DNA of 64,000 bases, taken from positions 6,916,001 to 6,980,000 of the forward strand of contig NZ_JARUBO010000005.1 of assembly GCF_029626235.1 (NCBI RefSeq), written 5' to 3'. The translations under genes and the position numbers were made by a program. Shown piece after piece: positions 45,251-52,988 of this stretch. Under the pieces are notes generated by a model. It was not told the DNA's origin, made no database searches, and saw nothing but the letters and a program-made list of their open reading frames with translations. This DNA comes from Micromonospora sp. WMMD1120 (GTDB lineage: Bacteria > Actinomycetota > Actinomycetes > Mycobacteriales > Micromonosporaceae). Each line of letters starts with the position of its first letter. Within the stretch, counting starts at the first letter, position 1.

Positions 45251-45567
45251 AGCCGCAGCGCCGCTTCACGATCTCCGTCCCACCGGACGTGAGTCAGATC
45301 CTGGAGAGTCAGGGCAACCGCATGGCCAGCGCCTACGTCACCGAGTCGGTGCGTCGGCGCAGGCGTGTGGAGCAGCACAAGGAGTTGTTGCTCGCGGCCG
45401 GCATTCACGTGACCGAGCAGGGTGTCGCGGAGGCTCGGGCCCGCCGACTGGGCGTGGAAGCCGAGTGGCCCGCGGAGCGGTTTGAAGCGGAACGGGCCAA
45501 GATCCGCGCCGCGATGGAGGCCGAGATGAACGGCGACGACGCTGCTCCCCGCGCCGATGCCGCGTGA
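45244..45567 (+). CDS. ribbon-helix-helix antitoxin-like protein
   Basis: 107 aa. The first 50 residues read as a beta strand followed by two helices (RRFTISVPPDVSQILESQGN, SAYVTESVRRRRR), the ribbon-helix-helix pattern of VapB/CopG-like antitoxins. The C-terminal half is a charged helix (FEAERAKIRAAMEAEM) suited to wrap a toxin. Its stop overlaps the GTG of the PIN-like gene by four bases, and this order (antitoxin then toxin, overlapping) is the hallmark of type II modules. Not a clear match to a named family by eye. Confidence 0.65.
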   Translation: MTEPQRRFTISVPPDVSQILESQGNRMASAYVTESVRRRRRVEQHKELLLAAGIHVTEQGVAEARARRLGVEAEWPAERFEAERAKIRAAMEAEMNGDDAAPRADAA

Positions 45568-45962
45568 CCTCGGAGACGCAACCACCGGTCCGGCTCATCC
45601 TGGACCGGTCGGCCCTGCTGGGGTACGCCGTCCTCCGGACTGTGCACGTCGGCGAGCCCGTCCACGAGGTCATTGAGGACGGCGTGCTATTCGGGGTGCC
45701 GGTGGTGGCAGCCGCCGAGGCCCTGAACATGGCAGCCGGCAAGGATCTGGCGCTGCTACACAAGCTGCTGGCCCTACCCTCCTGCGCGCTGCTGCCGGAG
45801 CGGGCACAGGACCTGCCGGAGCTGACCTTCTGGCAGCGCCGGACCCGCCGCTTCGACCTCGCTGCGGCCGCCGTGGCGGGTCTGACCCACGACGCCGCAG
45901 TGCTCACCGGCGAGGGCCCCGGATACTCCGACGGGGTGCCGCTGATTCACTTTCCGGGATGA
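45564..45962 (+). CDS. PIN-like toxin candidate
   Basis: 132 aa, GTG start. It carries acidic residues in the order of PIN nucleases: Asp14 in LILDRSALLGY (beta-1), Glu52 in VPVVAAAEALN, and Asp110 with Asp123 in LTHDAAVLTG...YSDG. Hydrophobic strands alternate with helices as in a compact Rossmann-like PIN fold. VapC toxins of this shape cleave tRNA or rRNA. It is coupled to the ribbon-helix-helix gene, supporting a VapBC-like module. The motif spacing is not the textbook one, so the family call is tentative. Confidence 0.6.
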   Translation: MTSETQPPVRLILDRSALLGYAVLRTVHVGEPVHEVIEDGVLFGVPVVAAAEALNMAAGKDLALLHKLLALPSCALLPERAQDLPELTFWQRRTRRFDLAAAAVAGLTHDAAVLTGEGPGYSDGVPLIHFPG

Positions 45963-46048
45963 ACGTCCGGGCCCGAGCGTCAGCTCCGGGCTCTCGCCCA
46001 GGAAAGGAAACGCTCGGTCATCCGAGCTCTCGCCGGAGCGCACACCCC

Positions 46049-46130
46049 GCAAGATCCGCGCAAGATCCCTGATGGTGCTGCCTCGGGGCCGCCGGAGGCA
46101 GCACCATCAGCGAAACTGCGCGGATCTTGC
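46049..46130. repeat. two-level intergenic palindrome
   Basis: Outer arms GCAAGATCCGCGCA (46049-46062) and TGCGCGGATCTTGC (46117-46130) match perfectly over 14 bp. Inner arms CTGATGGTGCTGCCTC (46069-46084) and GAGGCAGCACCATCAG (46095-46110) match perfectly over 16 bp. Six-base internal loops separate the two stems. It lies 87 bp after the PIN-like gene and 83 bp before the VOC gene, both on the plus strand. It could end the first transcript or be a mobile palindromic element. Confidence 0.85.
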
Positions 46131-46212
46131 CGCCCCAGCAGTGCGCGACGCGACACCGCGTTCCACGCGGCACTGAGCCCGCCCGGCCCGACCGACCAGG
46201 CATGCTGGGGCG

Positions 46213-46917
46213 ATGATCGCTCAGTTCAAGGACCTCTGCCTGGACGCCACCGACCCGCTCGCCCTCGGCGGCTTCTGGGCGCGGGTGCTCGACGGGGACG
46301 TGGCCGACGCCGGCGACGACGACACCCGGGTCGACCCCCGCTCGGCGCGCTCCGACGCGGAGTCGATCTGGGTCAACAAGGTGCCGGAGCCGCGGGTCGG
46401 CCGGACCCGCGTACACCTGGATCTGCGGTTGGCCGACGCGGACCCGGCGGCGCTGCTCGCGGCCGGCGCCCGACTGGTCCGCGAACCGGACGGCGACGAG
46501 GCACGGTGGGTGCTGACCGATCCGGAGGGCAACTCGTTCTGCGCGCTGCCGGGCGGTGCGGACACCACGCCCGGTCCGGTCGCGCTGGTGGTGGACGCGA
46601 TCGACCCGATCGCCCAGGCGACCTGGTGGGCCGGCGTGCTCGGTGGCGACGTCGAGCACGGGTCGACCGACTCGTCCGTCCTCGGCGCGGCCAACTTCCC
46701 CTGGCACCTGTGGCTCTTCGACGCGGTGTCCACGCCCAAGACGGTCAAGAACCGCCTGCACTGGGACGTCGAGCTGGTCGACCCGGAGCCGATGGCGCTG
46801 ATCGCGGCGGGCGCGACGCTGCTGCGCGAGCCGCTCGACGAGGCGCGCTGGTGGTGGGTGCTGGCCGACCCCGAGGGCAACGAGTTCTGCGCCTTCGCCC
46901 CACGTCGAACCGGGTGA
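46213..46917 (+). CDS. VOC-family (glyoxalase-like) protein
   Basis: 234 aa composed of two glyoxalase-like halves (FKDLCLDATDPLALGGFWARVL to WVLTDPEGNSFCAL, and VALVVDAIDPIAQATWWAGVLGG to WVLADPEGNEFCAF). Each half ends in the DPEGN(S/E)FCA motif where the metal-binding Glu usually sits. Such proteins include dioxygenases, fosfomycin-type resistance enzymes and unknowns; no substrate can be assigned. The ATG at 46213 is consistent with a weak GGGG site. Confidence 0.87.
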   Translation: MIAQFKDLCLDATDPLALGGFWARVLDGDVADAGDDDTRVDPRSARSDAESIWVNKVPEPRVGRTRVHLDLRLADADPAALLAAGARLVREPDGDEARWVLTDPEGNSFCALPGGADTTPGPVALVVDAIDPIAQATWWAGVLGGDVEHGSTDSSVLGAANFPWHLWLFDAVSTPKTVKNRLHWDVELVDPEPMALIAAGATLLREPLDEARWWWVLADPEGNEFCAFAPRRTG

Positions 46918-47102
46918 ACGACCGACTACCGGGCGCGGACGCCGTCGGCTAGCGTTTTCCTAACGCCGCAGCCAGCGCGGTCGCCGCCGTCGTCGACACG
47001 CCTCCGGCCGACCCCAGCCTGCCCGATCGGTGGGTAATCGCGCGAACGCCTCACCGTCGCTCCCCCGGTTCGGCAGGATCGTCCCAACGAGGAGGTGCCG
47101 TC

Positions 47103-47534
47103 GTGCAGGACACCCGCGCTCTCGCCCTGACGTTCGAGGTGAGCGGCCTGCCACCGGTCAAGACCGAAGCGTTGTCCATCTTCGCCGCCGGGCACCGGCA
47201 GGCGACGAGGGTCCGCACCCTGCTCCAGGCCGCCCTCGTCGCGGCCCAGCGCACCGGCTGGACGCCGTTGCCCGGGCCGATCGAGGTGAACGTGGTGTTG
47301 CGCTGTCCGCCCGGGCACCGCACGTCCGACGCGAGCACCCTGCTCGGCGGTGTCTGCGCGGTGCTCCAGGACAAGAAGCGGGTGTCGACGATCGGCCTCG
47401 CCCACCTCGGCGTCCTGGTGGACGTCGCCCTCTACGACGACGACCGGCAGATCCGCCGGCTGTCGTTCCACGAGGAGCCGGCGGAGGATTTCTCGTACCA
47501 GGTGCGGGTTTCGGCCGTACCGGACGGGGTTTGA
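47103..47534 (+). CDS. RusA-like protein with altered catalytic motif
   Basis: 143 aa, GTG start after GAGGAGG. I do not recognise it as a named family, but the layout resembles RusA Holliday-junction resolvases: an N-terminal strand with a PP turn (FEVSGLPPVK), helix, then strands PIEVNVVLRCPP. A block HRTSDASTLLGGVCAVL stands at the RRDLDNLQKAAFDAL position, followed by VALYDDDRQIRRLSFHEE, like RusA WLDDAQVVDYRVVK, and a final strand. Asp76 and the Asp112-114 cluster agree, but the second Asp of the D-x-D pair is Ser78 and the Lys is lost. It may be a non-nuclease relative. The next small gene follows 47 bp later. Confidence 0.5.
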   Translation: MQDTRALALTFEVSGLPPVKTEALSIFAAGHRQATRVRTLLQAALVAAQRTGWTPLPGPIEVNVVLRCPPGHRTSDASTLLGGVCAVLQDKKRVSTIGLAHLGVLVDVALYDDDRQIRRLSFHEEPAEDFSYQVRVSAVPDGV

Positions 47535-47535
47535 C

Positions 47536-47566
47536 CGACGTTCGCGTTGGGGTACCGCGAACGTCG
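47536..47566. promoter_or_regulatory. 11-bp inverted repeat between two small genes
   Basis: CGACGTTCGCG (47536-47546) and CGCGAACGTCG (47556-47566) form a perfect inverted repeat with nine bases between. It starts right at the stop of the RusA-like gene and ends 15 bp before the next start. It may be a terminator or an operator for the small gene that follows. Confidence 0.6.
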
Positions 47567-47581
47567 ACGAAGGGAGCACCG

Positions 47582-47857
47582 ATGTCGGAGCCACATGTCA
47601 CGCTCGACCCCCGCGGGCTCGACCCGGTGCAGCAGAAGCTGCGCGGCCCGCTGGAGGAACAGCTGACCTCGGCGCTTCAGGCAGCCACCGAGCGGGTCCG
47701 CGCCGACTACGACGGCGAGCCGGTCGAGCAGGTCTGCCAGCGCCTGCTGGAGGAGACCCGCTCCGGGCTCCACCCCGACATCGCGGCCGGCTTCAACCCG
47801 GACATGGACGAGTTCTGCCGGGTGGCGGTGGCCATCGTCCGCCGCGAAGCCGGCTGA
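47582..47857 (+). CDS. small hypothetical protein
   Basis: 91 aa, ATG at 47582 preceded by AGGGAG. Residues 15-60 are predicted helical (VQQKLRGPLEEQLTSALQAA, YDGEPVEQVCQRLLEETR) with a terminal domain containing FNPDMDEFCRVAVAIVRRE. I do not recognise it. It may be in the same transcript as the RusA-like gene, although a palindrome intervenes. The final codons and stop lie in the first unit of a 22-bp tandem repeat. Confidence 0.7.
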   Translation: MSEPHVTLDPRGLDPVQQKLRGPLEEQLTSALQAATERVRADYDGEPVEQVCQRLLEETRSGLHPDIAAGFNPDMDEFCRVAVAIVRREAG

Positions 47858-47927
47858 AGCCCGGCGCGAAGCCGGCCGCAGCCCGGCGCGAAGCCGGCCG
47901 CAGCCCGGCGCGAAGCCGGCCGCAGCC
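47840..47927. repeat. four 22-bp tandem repeats at a gene end
   Basis: Four units of 22 bp at 47840-47861, 47862-47883, 47884-47905 and 47906-47927. Units 2 to 4 are identical (CGGCGCGAAGCCGGCCGCAG plus CC); the first differs at two or three bases and encodes the last codons and stop of the hypothetical gene. The spread of the repeat from coding sequence into the gap to the convergent gene suggests slippage expansion. Confidence 0.95.
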
Positions 47928-47960
47928 CGGGGGCGCGGCGCGCTGCGCCCCCGGCGGCCC

Positions 47961-48752
47961 TCAGTATCGCCCGAGCTGGGCGTACGGGCTGAGCACGATG
48001 CGGGGCGACAGCGCCGGGTCGAGCCAGGTGAGCACGTCGACCAGGTGGTCGCGGGACAGCGAGACGCAGCCGGCGGTGGCGTTGCCGGCGCTGGTGCTGA
48101 ACTGGTGCAGGAAGATGCCGCTGCCGGCGTTCGGCACCGGCGTCGCCACGTTCGGCGGCATGTTGTAGGTGATCACCGCGAAGTGCGTGTACGCGGGCGT
48201 CTCCTGCCACAGCGCCTCGCTGGCCCCGCCCGGGTTCGTCGAGCTGTGCTGGAAGGTGTTGTACCGCGTCGACGACGGGTTCTCGTTCCACCAGTCACCG
48301 CTGACCAGCCGGTGGTACGGGTAGCGCACACCGGGGTTCGCGGCGATGCCGTACATGGTCGGGCCGATCGAGTAGACCCCGGTGGGGGTGGTCGGCACAC
48401 CCTCCACGTGGTTGTCGCTGAACCCCTTGGAGCCGATCCGGGCGGGCAACGACGCCGAGGCCGGCTGCCACCGGTCCCGCACCCGCACGTACGCCTCAAG
48501 TGTGGCGTAGGTGGTGGTGTAGCTGGTCGCGCCGACCACGATGACCTGCCGGGTCTGGGCCGGCAGCGTGGTCAGCCGGGCGGCCAGGTTGTGTCGCGGC
48601 ACCGTCGTGCGGGCGCGGCGCGGAGCGGGGACGGTGGCCCCCCACGTCGGGGCCGGCGGCCTTGTCGCGCCGAGCGCCGGCGCGGTCGGGGTGAGCACGG
48701 CCGGCGCGGTGAGTCCCGCCGCGGCGCCCAACAGGAGAGATCTGCGCTTCAT
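47961..48752 (-). CDS. secreted L,D-transpeptidase-like protein
   Basis: 263 aa. An N-terminal export signal with an Arg pair (MKRRSLLLGAAAG, Tat-like) ends near residue 30. The catalytic segment IFLHQFSTSAGNATAGCVSL contains the His and Cys of the YkuD/ErfK-type L,D-transpeptidase signature, in the shape of the variant family that also includes DUF-type murein enzymes. It would act on peptidoglycan cross-links or attach proteins to the wall. The ATG at 48752 has AGGATG upstream. Single gene, convergent with the small hypothetical gene. Confidence 0.87.
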   Translation of the reverse strand: MKRRSLLLGAAAGLTAPAVLTPTAPALGATRPPAPTWGATVPAPRRARTTVPRHNLAARLTTLPAQTRQVIVVGATSYTTTYATLEAYVRVRDRWQPASASLPARIGSKGFSDNHVEGVPTTPTGVYSIGPTMYGIAANPGVRYPYHRLVSGDWWNENPSSTRYNTFQHSSTNPGGASEALWQETPAYTHFAVITYNMPPNVATPVPNAGSGIFLHQFSTSAGNATAGCVSLSRDHLVDVLTWLDPALSPRIVLSPYAQLGRY

Positions 48753-49146
48753 TCCGTCATCCTGACCGTCGGCTCGGCCCGCGTCTGCCCCGCGCGGCGG
48801 AGGTGGTGTGTGCGTGGTCGGGTCAGGACCGGGTCCGCAACCACCCGGCCCTGACCCCCGGCCGTCCGATGGTAAGCGGACAGCTCCGGCACCTCGTCGT
48901 GCAGGCGTGCACGGGGCGGGCCGCCGCTCTGCACTCAGCTCCACGGTGCCCACCGAGCAGAGGCCGGCGCGCGCCGGCATCCCCGGTGGGGCCGGCAGCG
49001 CCGGCACAGGTTAGGCAGGTCGCGGCGGGCCGGACAAGCCACGATCGACCTCCGGCAGCGGTCTGGCGCTACGCTGAAAAACCGGCATCTCGACGTAACG
49101 AGATCATCATCGAAAGCGCTGTCGCGGTTCCGCGCGGTCGCGGCGG
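48753..49146. other. gene-free region upstream of the L,D-transpeptidase
   Basis: 394 bp with no convincing gene. It should contain the L,D-transpeptidase promoter on the minus strand and the end of the HAD transcript. A small hairpin ATCTCG-ACGTAA-CGAGAT at 49087-49104 lies in an A/T-richer stretch about 45 bp past the HAD stop and may be its terminator. Nothing else seen. Confidence 0.5.
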
Positions 49147-49836
49147 TCAGAAGTGCCGCAGCAGGTCCCGGAACGCGGCCAGCCGCAGGATGCCGGCGTC
49201 GGTCGGGTCAAGCTCGTCCTCCTCCAGCGCCCAGGTGTTCTCGTTCGGAATGAACACCGCGTTCAGCCGGGCCGCCCGCGCCGGCAGGATGTCGGACTTC
49301 GGCGAGTTGCCGATCATCCAGGCCCGATCCGGCGCGAAGCCGTGCTCACGGATCAGCCAGCGGTACGTGTCGACGTTCTTCTCGGCGACGATGTGCGCGG
49401 CGCCGAAGTGGTGCAGCAGGCCGCACGCGTCGAGCTTGCGCTGCTGCTCCTCCCGGTCGCCCTTGGTCAGCAGCAACAACTCGTGCCGGCCGGCGAGTTC
49501 GTCGAGCGCGTCCGCCACCCCGGGCATCAACTCCACCTTGTGCTCGACGAGGGCCACGGCCAGCCTGTCGATCTCCTGGCGTTCGGCGTCGGTGGCCGGC
49601 CGCTCACGCAGCCGCTCCAGGCACTCCGCGAGGCTGCGCAGGAAGACCTTGCTGCCATACCCGTGCGCCACCGCGTTGGCCCGCTCGATGTCGTCGAGCA
49701 CGGCCCGTAGTTCGGCCCGGTCCAGGGTGGGGTGGTCCAACCAGCTCAGGAAGTCCTCGATCACCCGCTCGAAGACGACGTTGTTCTCCCACAACGTGTC
49801 GTCCGCGTCGAAAATCAACACCTGCGCCTGTCGCAC
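49147..49836 (-). CDS. HAD-superfamily hydrolase
   Basis: 229 aa. Motif I is IFDADDTLWENN with the nucleophile Asp and the acid Asp, motif II LLLLTKGD, and motif III/IV combine Lys in AEKNVDTY with GNSPKSDILPA. The helical cap sits between motifs I and II, as in phosphoglycolate-phosphatase-like members. Substrate unknown, some small phosphate ester. I chose the GTG at 49836, which is the canonical position ahead of motif I. The TetR gene ends 43 bp upstream on the same strand. Confidence 0.9.
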   Translation of the reverse strand: MRQAQVLIFDADDTLWENNVVFERVIEDFLSWLDHPTLDRAELRAVLDDIERANAVAHGYGSKVFLRSLAECLERLRERPATDAERQEIDRLAVALVEHKVELMPGVADALDELAGRHELLLLTKGDREEQQRKLDACGLLHHFGAAHIVAEKNVDTYRWLIREHGFAPDRAWMIGNSPKSDILPARAARLNAVFIPNENTWALEEDELDPTDAGILRLAAFRDLLRHF

Positions 49837-49879
49837 CGCCGTGCCCCTTTCGCGATCATGCCCGTCGCGATGCGGAACT

Positions 49880-50503
49880 CTAGGGCATCTCACCCGGAGC
49901 GCCCACCGGGTTTCCGCCCGTCGGGCAGGGCCAGCGCAGCAGCCGGGCGGCGATCAGCGCCTCCCGCTCCTCCTGCCCCTCCGGCCTGAGCCGGCCGCCG
50001 CGGGTCAGCATCACCACGCCGTGCAGCAGGCTCCAGCCCACCTCGGCGAGAGTGTCCGGGTCCCGTCCCTCGGCCAGCGGGGTCAGGGCCGCCCGCAGCT
50101 CGGCGAAGACCGCCCGGGGCGCGGCCGGCACCCCATCCACGCCGAGGGCGAGGTCGGGGGTCAAGGCGAGCATCGCGTCATAGACCTCCGGGTTCGTGTA
50201 CGCGAAGTCGAGGTACGCGGACGCGACCGCCGGCCAGGCGCCGTCCGGGCTGTCGGCGGCTTCCGCGTGCGCCTCGGCGAGATCGGCGGCGAGATCGGCG
50301 AACGCGCACACGGCGACGGCGGCGAGCAACGCCTCCAGGTCCGGAAAGTGCCGGTAGACGTCGCCGACGTCGATCTCGGCCTGCTCGGCGAGGCGTCGGA
50401 TGCTCACCCCGGCCCAGCCCTCCGCCTCGGCCAACTCCCGCGCGACAGTGACGATGAGGTCGCGCCGGTCCTGTTCGGTGGCCTTCTCGGCAGGTCCGGG
50501 CAC
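49880..50503 (-). CDS. TetR-family transcriptional regulator
   Basis: 207 aa. The N-terminal HTH is canonical: DLIVTVARELAEAEGWAGVSIRRLAEQAEI then VGDVYRHFPDLEALLAA. The effector domain is helical, with the WHG-like C-terminal segment (WSLLHGVVMLTRGGRL). The GTG at 50503 is preferred. It is divergent from the second LtrA gene (start 50677), which is therefore a plausible target. The ligand is unknown. Confidence 0.9.
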   Translation of the reverse strand: MPGPAEKATEQDRRDLIVTVARELAEAEGWAGVSIRRLAEQAEIDVGDVYRHFPDLEALLAAVAVCAFADLAADLAEAHAEAADSPDGAWPAVASAYLDFAYTNPEVYDAMLALTPDLALGVDGVPAAPRAVFAELRAALTPLAEGRDPDTLAEVGWSLLHGVVMLTRGGRLRPEGQEEREALIAARLLRWPCPTGGNPVGAPGEMP

Positions 50504-50676
50504 GCACCCGAGCGTAAGGGCGCGCACGTGCGGTAGCCGCCGGGTGACGGATTGGTGACAGGACCTACCGGCAGTCCTCGTGACGTGCCGTGACCGCCGC
50601 TGGCTCGTTAGGCGGAAGGATCACCGCGAACGGGAGGGCACGTGCTGGTACGGCGGCACCGGTCCGGAGCGGGCCG

Positions 50677-51879
50677 ATGAGTGACGTGCCGGTCACGCGG
50701 CTGGTGCGCAGCGACGCCACCCGCCAGCGGGCGACCTTTCTGGAACTCTTCCTCGACCTGGTCTTCGTCTTCGCCCTGACCCGGATCTCCGCCCGCCTGA
50801 TCGTCGACTTCACCGGCGGTGAGCGTGGTGTGTACGCCGGAATCGCCCAGGCGCTGCTGCTCTTCCTCGCGCTGTGGGTGGTCTGGTCGATGACCGTCTG
50901 GTCGACCAGTTGGCTGGACCCGGAGGCGCCCCTCGTCCAGACCGTCATCGTCATCACGACGCTCGGCGCCATGACGATGGCCGTCGCCGTGCCCGACGGC
51001 TTCGGCGCGCGGGCGCCGCTCTTCGCGATCACGTACGTGACCCTCCAGATCGGGCGGGTGCTCTACTTCCACCTGGCCGGGCACGGTCAACCCGACCCGC
51101 AGCAGTCCGTCCGCATCCTGTTCTGGCTCCTGCTGAGCGCACCACCGTGGATCGCCGGCGGTCTCGTCGACCACGGCACCGTACGCGGGTGGTTCTGGGC
51201 CGTCGCCGTGCTCCTCGACTACGCCGGGCTGTTCCTCGGCTGGCCGACACCCCGCATCGGCGCACAACGGATCGGCGTCCGGATGATCGCCGCCGAACAC
51301 CTGGCCGAGCGGTACCAGCAGTTCCTCCTCATCGCGCTCGGCGAGGCGATCTTCGTCATCGGGTTGGCGTTCAGCGGCAGTGACTTCCACATCGACCAGA
51401 GCGCGGGGTTCGTCCTGGCGCTGGCGTCCACCGTCCTGCTCTGGCGGATCTACTTCCACGTCGCCGGCGGCCTACTGGACGCCGCCGTCGACCGCGCCGG
51501 CGACCCGGCCCGGCTCGCGACCTACCTGGCGTTCGCCCAACTGGTGATGATCGCCGGCATCGTCCTGACCGGCGTGGGCTTCGAGCTGTTCATCACCGAG
51601 CCGCTCGGGCACCTCCCGGCGGCCTGGCTCGTCGCCATCCTCGGCGGTCCGGCGCTCTTCCTCGCCGGCCGGGCGATCCTGGAATACCAGGTCTTCGCCC
51701 GGGTCTCCCGGTCCCGGGCTGCGGGCCTGGTGGCCCTCGGCCTGCTGACGCCGGTGGCGCTGCGCCTCGACCCGCTCAGCGCAGGCGGCACCGCCGCGCT
51801 GGTGCTGCTCGGCGTCGCCGCGGCGGACACCCGACGGTCCCGCCGGCACCCACCCGAGACGCCCTCGCCGCCGTTCTAG
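50677..51879 (+). CDS. low temperature requirement protein A (LtrA) family, second copy
   Basis: 400 aa. ATFLELFLDLVFVFALTRIS and EHLAERYQQFLLIALGEAIF repeat the signature of the first LtrA in this window, with a similar helix layout and C-terminal tail (ETPSPPF here, EPAAPPF there). The ATG at 50677 starts MSDVPVTRL. Divergent from TetR, which may control it. Role unknown. Confidence 0.92.
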   Translation: MSDVPVTRLVRSDATRQRATFLELFLDLVFVFALTRISARLIVDFTGGERGVYAGIAQALLLFLALWVVWSMTVWSTSWLDPEAPLVQTVIVITTLGAMTMAVAVPDGFGARAPLFAITYVTLQIGRVLYFHLAGHGQPDPQQSVRILFWLLLSAPPWIAGGLVDHGTVRGWFWAVAVLLDYAGLFLGWPTPRIGAQRIGVRMIAAEHLAERYQQFLLIALGEAIFVIGLAFSGSDFHIDQSAGFVLALASTVLLWRIYFHVAGGLLDAAVDRAGDPARLATYLAFAQLVMIAGIVLTGVGFELFITEPLGHLPAAWLVAILGGPALFLAGRAILEYQVFARVSRSRAAGLVALGLLTPVALRLDPLSAGGTAALVLLGVAAADTRRSRRHPPETPSPPF

Positions 51880-51905
51880 ACCCCGGCGGCGCCCGGCGCT
51901 CTCGT

Positions 51906-52805
51906 TCACTTCCAGCGACGCACGGCGGTCTCGCGCCGCAGGTGCGACAACTTCTCCGGATTGCGCACCGCATAGAGCGCGGTGACCAGGCCGTCGTCGA
52001 TGCGCAGCGTGACGACGGTGTCGATCTCCCCGTCGAACCGGAGGACCAGCGCCGGGCACCCGTTGACCTCGGCCGGCCGCATCGCCAACGCTGCGGTCCT
52101 GGCCTCGGCGCTGGCCAACAGTCGGGCCACCCGGTCCGCCCCAGCGACCGGCCGCAGCACCGCCTGTTTGATTCCGCCACCATCGCCGATGAACACGACG
52201 TCCGGCGCGAGGATGTCCAGCAGACCCTGCACGTCCCCGGTTCCGACCGCCCGCTGGAACGCGTCCAGCACACGCCGGGCGTCGGCCGGCGAGACGCGCG
52301 CGCGAGGTCGACGCGCGGTGACGTGTGCGCGGGCCCGGTGGGCGATCTGGCGAACGGCCGCTGGACTCTTGTCGACAGCGTCGGCGATCTCGTCGTAGGC
52401 CAGGTCGAACACCTCGCGCAGAACGAACACCGCCCGCTCGGTCGGCGTCAGCGTCTCCAGCACCAGCAGCATCGCCGTCGAGACGCTCTCGGCCAACTCG
52501 ACATCGTCGGCGACGTCGGGCGCCGTCAACAACGGCTCGGGCAGCCAGGGGCCGACATAGGACTCCCTCCGCCGGCCGACAGCCCGCAGCCGGTTCAGCG
52601 ACTGGCGGGTGGTGATCCGCACCAGATACGCCCGTGGGTCCTGGACCGCCGCCAGGTCCACGTCCGCCCACCGCAGCCAGGTCTCCTGGAGTACGTCCTC
52701 AGCGTCCATCGTCGAGCCGAGCATCTCGTAGGCGACGGTGAAGAGCAGGTTCCGGTGGCTGACGAACGCGTCGACGGCCGGATCAGCGTGCTCGTCCGCG
52801 TTCAT
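51906..52805 (-). CDS. ECF41-type sigma factor with SnoaL-like tail
   Basis: 299 aa. Sigma region 2 (LLFTVAYEMLGSTMDAEDVLQETWLRW) and region 4 (TLTPTERAVFVLREVFDLAYDEIADAV) are followed by a SnoaL/NTF2-like C-terminal domain (about residues 190-285). This fusion is the mark of the ECF41 group, in which the tail regulates activity in place of an anti-sigma factor. I prefer the ATG at 52805 (GGAG upstream) to that at 52829. It is divergent from a DoxX-family gene, and both promoters carry the same motif (52871-52897 and 52932-52958), so it appears to drive itself and DoxX. Confidence 0.9.
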   Translation of the reverse strand: MNADEHADPAVDAFVSHRNLLFTVAYEMLGSTMDAEDVLQETWLRWADVDLAAVQDPRAYLVRITTRQSLNRLRAVGRRRESYVGPWLPEPLLTAPDVADDVELAESVSTAMLLVLETLTPTERAVFVLREVFDLAYDEIADAVDKSPAAVRQIAHRARAHVTARRPRARVSPADARRVLDAFQRAVGTGDVQGLLDILAPDVVFIGDGGGIKQAVLRPVAGADRVARLLASAEARTAALAMRPAEVNGCPALVLRFDGEIDTVVTLRIDDGLVTALYAVRNPEKLSHLRRETAVRRWK

Positions 52806-52870
52806 GACTCCGCTCCCCGCACCCGCCATGTCTGCCTCCAGTCTCGTCGGTACGACTCCGTCGCCCACCA

Positions 52871-52897
52871 GACACCAGCCGTCTGCCCGCTGTGACG
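52871..52897 (-). promoter_or_regulatory. ECF41-like promoter of the sigma gene
   Basis: Read on the minus strand: CGTCACA, 16 bp, then TGTC. This is one base from the ECF41 -35 consensus TGTCACA and near the CGTC-type -10. It lies 66 bp upstream of the sigma factor start, consistent with self-activation. Confidence 0.75.
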
Positions 52898-52931
52898 CCC
52901 GGAGGCTGTGGGCCCGGTCACCCGGTCGCGC

Positions 52932-52958
52932 TGTCACACCGGGCGAACCGGCGGTGTC
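52932..52958 (+). promoter_or_regulatory. ECF41-like promoter of the DoxX gene
   Basis: TGTCACA, exactly 16 bp, then TGTC, on the plus strand, 31 bp upstream of the DoxX ATG. The -35 is a perfect match to the ECF41 motif as I recall it, and the spacer equals that of the divergent promoter. Confidence 0.8.
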
Positions 52959-52988
52959 TCGTGGTCGACCCGAGACGGAAGGATTCCC

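Noticed and set aside
47840-47927. CRISPR-like array of 22-bp repeats
   Set aside because: The repeats have no spacers and there are no cas genes nearby.
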